Made by a program: the position numbers and the translations under genes. Of a stretch of 20,284 bases of DNA, positions 17,201 through 20,284 are shown in pieces (the stretch's first letter is position 1; each line of letters begins with the position of its first letter). The stretch comes from Desulfobacterales bacterium (GTDB lineage Bacteria > Desulfobacterota > Desulfobacteria > Desulfobacterales > Desulfobacteraceae), in the NCBI GenBank assembly GCA_022361535.1, contig JAKSAU010000448.1, forward strand, positions 1 through 20,284. The letters are read 5' to 3'. A model generated the notes under the pieces. It saw nothing but the letters and a program-made list of their open reading frames with translations. It searched no databases and had not been told where the DNA came from.

Positions 17201-17866
17201 CTGTCCCAGGGCCATCGGGTGATCCTGCCGCCTCCATACTTATGCTGCGGTTATCCTTTGAAGGTTAATGCCAGGAAAAAGGAGTCTGATAAGGTCTTTC
17301 TGGAAAATATCATCATTCTCACCCAGATTCGGGACATGTTTAATGACCTTAAATTTTCAGCCTGCATTGTCTCCTGCGGTACCTGTATGGAATCTCTATC
17401 CGACCTTGGTGCAAAGGATGTTTTCAACGCAGAGGTACAAGATGTTTCAGGATATGTGCTTGAGCAAGGGTTAAAAGTAAATGCTGCAGACACGTACCTT
17501 TACCATGCGCCGTGCCACGACAGCCTAAAAGAAAGCGCGGTATCCAAGCTTGAAAAGTCAGGGCTGAACGTACGTGCCGTGCCCCATTGCTGTTCTGAAG
17601 CCGGTACCATGGCTTTATCCCGTCCGGATATCAGCCATGCCATGTATCTTAGAAAGCAAACAGCCATTGCAAAACAAAAAGAGGGATTGGACAAAAAGTC
17701 AGCTAAAATTCTAAGCAATTGTCCGTCTTGTGTGCAGGGCCTGGGCAGGCAAAAAGGCGTAAAATCGATTCATATGGCTGTTGAACTGGCCGAGTTATCC
17801 GGTGGTCCGGATTGGCAGAAAAAGTTCAGCCAGATGGTCAGCAACCTGGAAGTGGTAACCTTTTAA
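14276..17866 (+). CDS. FAD-linked oxidoreductase with two 4Fe-4S clusters and CCG domains (DUF3683 N-terminus)
   Basis: 1196 residues from this ATG; a TTG at 14264 would add four. Seen in order: an N-terminal DUF3683-like region (about 5-85, IPYNYTSADDDQ ... TGRSSRLL ... FIIQRNAFLF); FAD-binding type-4 domain (about 150-310) with RGAGTGLTGG 191-200; FAD-oxidase C domain (about 390-725) with HAGDGNVH 639-646, GEHGIGVTK 682-690 and NPGK; two ferredoxin motifs, Cys759/762/765/769 and Cys821/824/827/831; and a C-terminal pair of CCG cysteine-rich modules (CCGYP 990, SCGTC, HAPCHD, CCSEAG 1105, CPSC). This is the layout of D-2-hydroxyacid dehydrogenases such as GlcD/GlpC fusions and E. coli YdiJ, but longer. 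The substrate is probably a D-2-hydroxyacid; D-lactate, glycolate and D-2-hydroxyglutarate are all open. No ribosome site is seen, so it is probably coupled to serA (stop 14274). No membrane segment is seen. Confidence 0.9.
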   Translation: MLDPKRKIPYNYTSADDDQIIVHLFGSDTLDTIRTLEQLKGTGRSSRLLHRFMGDLFIIQRNAFLFQELVEHPLQRRKLFSEFENDLSIIKAHAKHEEVRKVLSKCRKALKRLERQIRSVASDQGRAQRHLAPVIGKSNVYFDPFNITAHTTDATDWRRFSPIAVLRPDREDQVPGLVKKIKKLGFSIIPRGAGTGLTGGATPLTPNSVMINTEKLNRIFPVEHKTSLDGKPYASMAMEAGVITQDAKDAATAQGYIFATDPTSAWACTIGGNLAENAGGKTAVLYGTAIDNVLAYRITMPDGKSYTVERDNHPLRKILPEDNLTYFVKDKEGQICDTIRLTGHDIRKKGLGKDVTNKALCGLPGLQKEGCDGIITWAEFILYPEFNHKATCCIEFFGNDMTEAGKVITEICSRFDNGNPALMALEHFDEEYIKAIKYKTKRSVGDRLKAVLLIDMVSNEADTLAGGMASLEKILEPYDKTGFTIAKDAAEAKRFWEDRKRLGAIAAHTNAFKLNEDIVLPIDSLADFVRFVDETNLEEKKYNQTRVIQDIVDYLGTAIPLADPQWLGKKVGRIKDLAFNTRKKLDIASRDALEAAIHSKNFYSQVKEQLRGYSLILSNVDKIYQTTSNRLIVIATHMHAGDGNVHVNIPVLSNDKEMMERAHMAADKVMAKAIALEGVVSGEHGIGVTKFKYLDPDQIEAFADYRKKIDPDGVMNPGKLEEADILAKVFTPSFNLLELEAEILKHGSLSDLATNIANCVRCGKCKPKCPVFYPAKNMFFHPRNKNLALGALIEALLYITQRTQSTGFKVLKNLEQIADHCTICHKCFDKCPVNIDSGVISIQERDILKKMKFKHTPLSTRLTLRYLGTKNETLNQVYRAGLLTAGGMAQRTGVKLAKPLSLFTSLKETRPFQLLQTPVASTGLKTLRAHLPHADRNQAITLEPEGDAVSTVFYFPGCGSERMFSKISMASIFLLLSQGHRVILPPPYLCCGYPLKVNARKKESDKVFLENIIILTQIRDMFNDLKFSACIVSCGTCMESLSDLGAKDVFNAEVQDVSGYVLEQGLKVNAADTYLYHAPCHDSLKESAVSKLEKSGLNVRAVPHCCSEAGTMALSRPDISHAMYLRKQTAIAKQKEGLDKKSAKILSNCPSCVQGLGRQKGVKSIHMAVELAELSGGPDWQKKFSQMVSNLEVVTF

Positions 17867-17914
17867 CGGCTTTTTGATAATCAGTTCCAGTCAAATGATT
17901 AGAGGAAGACTTAA

Positions 17915-18625
17915 ATGAATTTGGTCCTGTTGGATGACAAGGATTTTATTGCTTCAGACCGGGTTGAGATTCACGGTGAGCGCTTCCTTCATGTCAAAAA
18001 AGTGATCCGTGCCCAGAAGGGTGACACCCTTTCCTGCGGTCAAATAAATGGAAAAATGGGTACAGGTACTGTCTTGTCAATGGACAGGCAGGGGCTGGTC
18101 ATGGATGTCTGCCTATCGCAGGATCCACCAGCACCAATACCTCTTACCCTTGTGCTGGCACTGCCAAGACCTAAAATGCTTAAGCGGATTCTTCAAAGCA
18201 TATCCAGTCTTGGGGTTAAAGAGATCTTTTTAATTAATTCCTGGCGGGTTGAAAAAAGTTTTTGGGCAAGCGATCTTCTGGAAAAAGATCGCCTTGAGCG
18301 ACATCTGCGTTTAGGGCTTTCACAGGCAAAAGATACAATGATGCCCAATATTTATTTAAAACGCTATTTTACAGCTTTTGTTAAAGAAGAATTGCCTGAC
18401 ATCGCAAAAGATAAAAAAAGGATTCTTGCTCACCCTAAGACTTCACAACCCTGTCCGTCTGGTGTAAATAAGGAAACAGTACTTGTGATTGGCCCTGAGG
18501 GCGGATTTATCGACCTTGAGGTAGACACCCTTGCCGAATCCGGATTTGAGCCCTTCAGCATGGGGCCTAGAATTTTAAGGGTGGAAACAGCTGTAACAGC
18601 ATTGATTTCAAGGCTGTTTACCTGA
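17915..18625 (+). CDS. rsmE: 16S rRNA m3U1498 methyltransferase
   Basis: 236-residue SPOUT methyltransferase, usual length about 240. It methylates N3 of U1498 in the decoding region of 16S rRNA with S-adenosylmethionine. Seen: N-terminal PUA-like barrel (1-70, HGERFLHVKKVIRAQKGD); ALPRPKMLKRILQSISSLGV; the SAM knot with VIGPEGGFIDLE (191-202) and MGPRILRVETAVTALI (216-231). One motif differs: the EQSxR segment of many RsmE proteins reads SQAKDTMMP (136-144), so this is a diverged subgroup. AGAGGAAG lies just before the ATG. It follows the oxidoreductase after 48 nt and probably shares its transcript. Confidence 0.92.
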   Translation: MNLVLLDDKDFIASDRVEIHGERFLHVKKVIRAQKGDTLSCGQINGKMGTGTVLSMDRQGLVMDVCLSQDPPAPIPLTLVLALPRPKMLKRILQSISSLGVKEIFLINSWRVEKSFWASDLLEKDRLERHLRLGLSQAKDTMMPNIYLKRYFTAFVKEELPDIAKDKKRILAHPKTSQPCPSGVNKETVLVIGPEGGFIDLEVDTLAESGFEPFSMGPRILRVETAVTALISRLFT

Positions 18626-18667
18626 AGCGTAGACTTAATTGATACACTAAAAAGAGAAGAAAAGCAT

Positions 18668-18829
18668 ATGGATAAAAAAACTGAGAAAGAAAGAAAAATT
18701 GCCTTTGAAAGCCTTCCCCCTGCTGTCAGAGAAAGCCTGAGCGCTGAAGAAAAAGAGATGTTTCTAACTGCTGATGAATGGACAGACGAGCTTTTTGCCA
18801 AACTTGATGAATTCATAATCAAAGAATAA
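18668..18829 (+). CDS. Small conserved-looking acidic protein, unknown function
   Basis: A 53-residue ORF that begins MDKKTEKERKIAFESLPPAV and ends KLDEFIIKE. It is very rich in Glu and Lys, has no Cys, no membrane segment and no recognised domain, and looks like a helix (SAEEKEMFLTADEWTDELFAKLDEF). GAGAAGAAAAG provides a modest ribosome site 5-10 nt before the ATG. It is 42 nt after rsmE on the same strand and has the base and codon style of its neighbours, which supports a real gene. I do not know its function. Confidence 0.6.
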   Translation: MDKKTEKERKIAFESLPPAVRESLSAEEKEMFLTADEWTDELFAKLDEFIIKE

Positions 18830-18835
18830 TGCCCT

Positions 18836-18864
18836 TTGACATATTGGGGTGAAGTCTTTAGTAT
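18836..18864 (+). promoter_or_regulatory. Promoter of the cyclic-nucleotide-binding protein gene
   Basis: Perfect -35 TTGACA (18836-18841), 17-nt spacer, and -10 TAGTAT (18859-18864). The predicted transcript start near 18871 lies past the GTG at 18849, so the ATG at 18885 is the better start for the next gene. It begins 7 nt after the stop of the 53-residue ORF. Confidence 0.6.
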
Positions 18865-18884
18865 TATGTGAAGAAAACACTAGA

Positions 18885-19388
18885 ATGAGCAGGCAAACAA
18901 TGAGAGCCAAATCCCATCAAAAATTAAATGCCGAAAAGTACGCCAAGTATGCTCAGATACTTGAAAAGACAAAATGGGCAAATGATTTTTCATGGAACCA
19001 AATCAAGAAGATTTGCCTGTATATTGATCCGGTAATGGCCAAACCCGGGGCCATTGTTTTCAAAGAAGGTGAAACCGATAAAAGTCTTGGCATTATTGTT
19101 AAAGGCGCAATCGATATTATCAAGGAAAACAACCGGGTAACCACTTTGACCAGTTCCCAAACTTTTGGTGAAATGGCCCTGATCGACGGCGAACCCAGAT
19201 CTGCCTCAGGAGTTGCTATAAAAGAAACCATCATCTTCTTTATGCGGGAAGAACACCTGATCCGCCTGACTGAGGATGATGCCCAGCTTGGGGTAAAGCT
19301 TCTATGGAAAATCTGCAAGCAGATCAGTCAGCGCCTCAGACAGACCACCGGCATGCTGGTGGATTATATGGGCGATCCTGAAGACTGA
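18885..19388 (+). CDS. Stand-alone cyclic-nucleotide-binding domain protein
   Basis: 167 residues with the ATG chosen from the promoter position; a GTG at 18849 would add 12. Seen: N-terminal helical stretch (1-45), then a cyclic-nucleotide-binding fold (about 46-135) with KPGAIVFKEGETDKSLGIIVKG and the phosphate-binding cassette FGEMALIDGEPRSASGV (94-110), which keeps Gly95, Glu96, Arg105 and Ser106 used by cAMP-binding relatives such as CRP. A C-terminal helix follows (137-155). There is no DNA-binding domain, so it is not a CRP-type transcription factor. It may be a sensor subunit or adaptor acting through another protein. Ligand could be cAMP or cGMP; this is inference. No strong ribosome site is seen; GAAGAAAA is nearest. 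Confidence 0.85.
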   Translation: MSRQTMRAKSHQKLNAEKYAKYAQILEKTKWANDFSWNQIKKICLYIDPVMAKPGAIVFKEGETDKSLGIIVKGAIDIIKENNRVTTLTSSQTFGEMALIDGEPRSASGVAIKETIIFFMREEHLIRLTEDDAQLGVKLLWKICKQISQRLRQTTGMLVDYMGDPED

Positions 19389-19551
19389 TAATATAGCCTA
19401 CCAAGGCCTCCCCTTAGGCCATATCTCTGGTTCTGCCCTCTCTCAACAAACCCATGTCTTTTTAGTGTGGCCTATCTATACACTTTGACTAGGTTTTCTG
19501 TTGCATTTTTTTGCCTGTAGTGATTATTTCACGGTATGTGATATTACGATC

Positions 19552-19719
19552 TTAATAAATGATCATCATGGTTTCCAGTCGTATATCACTCAGGTATTCA
19601 TGATATACGGTTATTATCCTGCAATGATATCCGCACCCGGATATCTCGGCTATGCGGGTTCGGTCAATTACTTGCTCTATATGAGGGATAAAAAAAATAA
19701 TGTCAAAGGGTGATTCCAT
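19552..19719 (-). CDS. Possible small ORF, 55 residues, unknown or decayed
   Basis: ATG to TAA frame starting MESPFDIIFFIPHIEQVIDR and ending RLETMMIIY, with GAAGG about 10 nt before the ATG. The composition is protein-like, but it overlaps two palindromes that may explain the frame by themselves. It could also be a remnant of a larger gene. No family recognised. Confidence 0.2.
   Translation of the reverse strand: MESPFDIIFFIPHIEQVIDRTRIAEISGCGYHCRIITVYHEYLSDIRLETMMIIY
19579..19645. repeat. Pair of perfect inverted repeats
   Basis: CGTATATC (19579-19586) with GATATACG (19601-19608) encloses 14 nt. GATATCCG (19626-19633) with CGGATATC (19638-19645) encloses CACC. They lie 17 nt apart and share the GATAT core. 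They could be protein-binding sites or a structured RNA. Confidence 0.5.
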
Positions 19720-19775
19720 ACTCGATAAACCTTCAATAAGACAAGCCTGAGAACTACAATATTATAGGATAATTT

Positions 19776-20284
19776 ATGATAAAAGAATTCATTGTAAAAA
19801 CCGCCCTTAAAGAAGCTTACGATGCAGTTAAAAAACTCCTAAACAAATCTGAATTCCGAATAATAACTCCTGAAAAGGGGTTATCCGAATCAATTTCATT
19901 TCACATTCAATTTGTTGATACTTGGTCTAGTGAGATTTCATTTTCTGACCTTAGGCAAAACAAGAAAATTCATAATATATATGTACCTTTAGATATTTTT
20001 CTATATCCTTCAAGAATTAGGATAGAAAGAAGTGAACGACCTAACACAATCGAAATTGATAATCTTTTTAATTCTGAAAATACTCACTTTATTATTTCAG
20101 GGCAACCTGGAGCCGGCAAAACGACATCAATGAAATATTTATGTCACAGAATCATTCACGATGAGAGTTTCTATCCTGACCTCTTCAATTTTCCGATTGT
20201 CATTAGATTTAGAGATCTTAACAGTGATAAATTAGAAAGTGAAATTGATGCGTTAGGATCATTTCAGTCCTTAATATTTAAAAA
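19776..20284 (+). CDS. NACHT/STAND-type P-loop NTPase, 3'-truncated by the window
   Basis: 169 residues seen, open to the right edge. The ATG at 19776 follows AGGA by 6 nt. Residues 1-100 are a short domain I do not recognise, ending YVPLDIFLYPSR and RSERPNTIEIDNLF. Then FIISGQPGAGKTTSMKYL carries the Walker A motif (GQPGAGKT 109-116), and about 25 residues later FPIVIRFRDL (139-148) matches the strand after the P-loop in NACHT NTPases. Walker B, the helical part and any C-terminal repeats are outside the window. NACHT and STAND proteins in bacteria often sense phage proteins and trigger an N- or C-terminal effector. The coding sequence is clearly more AT-rich than the genes to its left, which suggests horizontal gain. 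Another AAA-type ATPase remains possible. Confidence 0.72.
   Translation, partial: MIKEFIVKTALKEAYDAVKKLLNKSEFRIITPEKGLSESISFHIQFVDTWSSEISFSDLRQNKKIHNIYVPLDIFLYPSRIRIERSERPNTIEIDNLFNSENTHFIISGQPGAGKTTSMKYLCHRIIHDESFYPDLFNFPIVIRFRDLNSDKLESEIDALGSFQSLIFK

Larger units (their letters stand above)
19389..19775. other. Gene-poor, palindrome-rich stretch before the NACHT-like gene
   Basis: 387 nt with no convincing gene. A weak GC-rich hairpin (GGCCT 19405-19409 with AGGCC 19416-19420) follows the preceding stop but lacks a U-tail. Two perfect 8-bp inverted repeats follow at 19579-19608 and 19626-19645. Open frames exist on both strands across them (plus 19501-19713 with a TTG start, minus 19552-19719). 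I see no tRNA or attachment site. Confidence 0.5.

Noticed and set aside
19640..19680. tRNA-like GGGTTCGG sequence near the accessory gene
   Set aside because: The surrounding bases do not form a T-stem, acceptor stem or anticodon arm, so there is no tRNA or tRNA-type attachment site here.
19501..19713. 70-codon plus-strand frame with TTG start
   Set aside because: No ribosome site, odd composition, overlaps two palindromes and an opposing frame; kept only as part of the boundary description.

Overview
The window is chromosomal DNA of moderate GC content that looks like a Desulfobacterota (Desulfobacteraceae-type sulfate reducer) genome. The reasons are inference from content: a TRAP dicarboxylate-type transporter, a large multidomain hybrid kinase with a sigma-54 activator, long-form SerA, a 1.2-kb-residue FAD/Fe-S oxidoreductase with a DUF3683-like N-terminus, and gene order typical of that group. 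No rRNA, tRNA, CRISPR array or insertion-sequence transposase was seen.

Layout. (1) 1-1151: the 3' part of a TRAP transporter large permease, ending at a strong bidirectional hairpin terminator. (2) 1229-6330, minus strand: a two-gene phosphorelay operon, a membrane hybrid kinase (periplasmic amino-acid-binding-like sensor, PAS, HisKA, HATPase, REC, HPt) overlapping by ATGA a REC-PAS-AAA+-Fis sigma-54 activator. (3) 6331-9975: a looser region of single genes with long spacers: a universal stress protein, a YbaK-type deacylase, an SRPBCC protein and a MarR regulator. It holds two copies of a structured, covarying intergenic repeat and two identical 15-bp palindromes that are very probably MarR operators. 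(4) 9976-18829, plus strand: a compact operon-like run prfC, serC, serA, FAD/Fe-S oxidoreductase, rsmE and a 53-residue ORF. serC/serA overlap by 4 nt and serA abuts the oxidoreductase. (5) 18885-19388: a stand-alone cyclic-nucleotide-binding protein with its own promoter. (6) 19389-20284: a non-coding, palindrome-rich, AT-rich stretch, then the start of a P-loop NTPase of NACHT/STAND type cut by the window end. This looks like the edge of an accessory, possibly antiphage, island.

How the parts work together. The kinase/activator pair may sense a small solute and control transport or metabolism; the convergent TRAP gene is a candidate target. SerA and SerC make phosphoserine from 3-phosphoglycerate, and the adjoining FAD/Fe-S enzyme of the D-lactate/D-2-hydroxyglutarate dehydrogenase superfamily may recycle a 2-hydroxyacid by-product of SerA. 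The MarR protein probably represses itself and the SRPBCC gene through the paired palindromes.

The items most worth following are the NACHT-like gene at the right edge, the covarying repeat pair, the MarR operator pair, and the serA-linked oxidoreductase.
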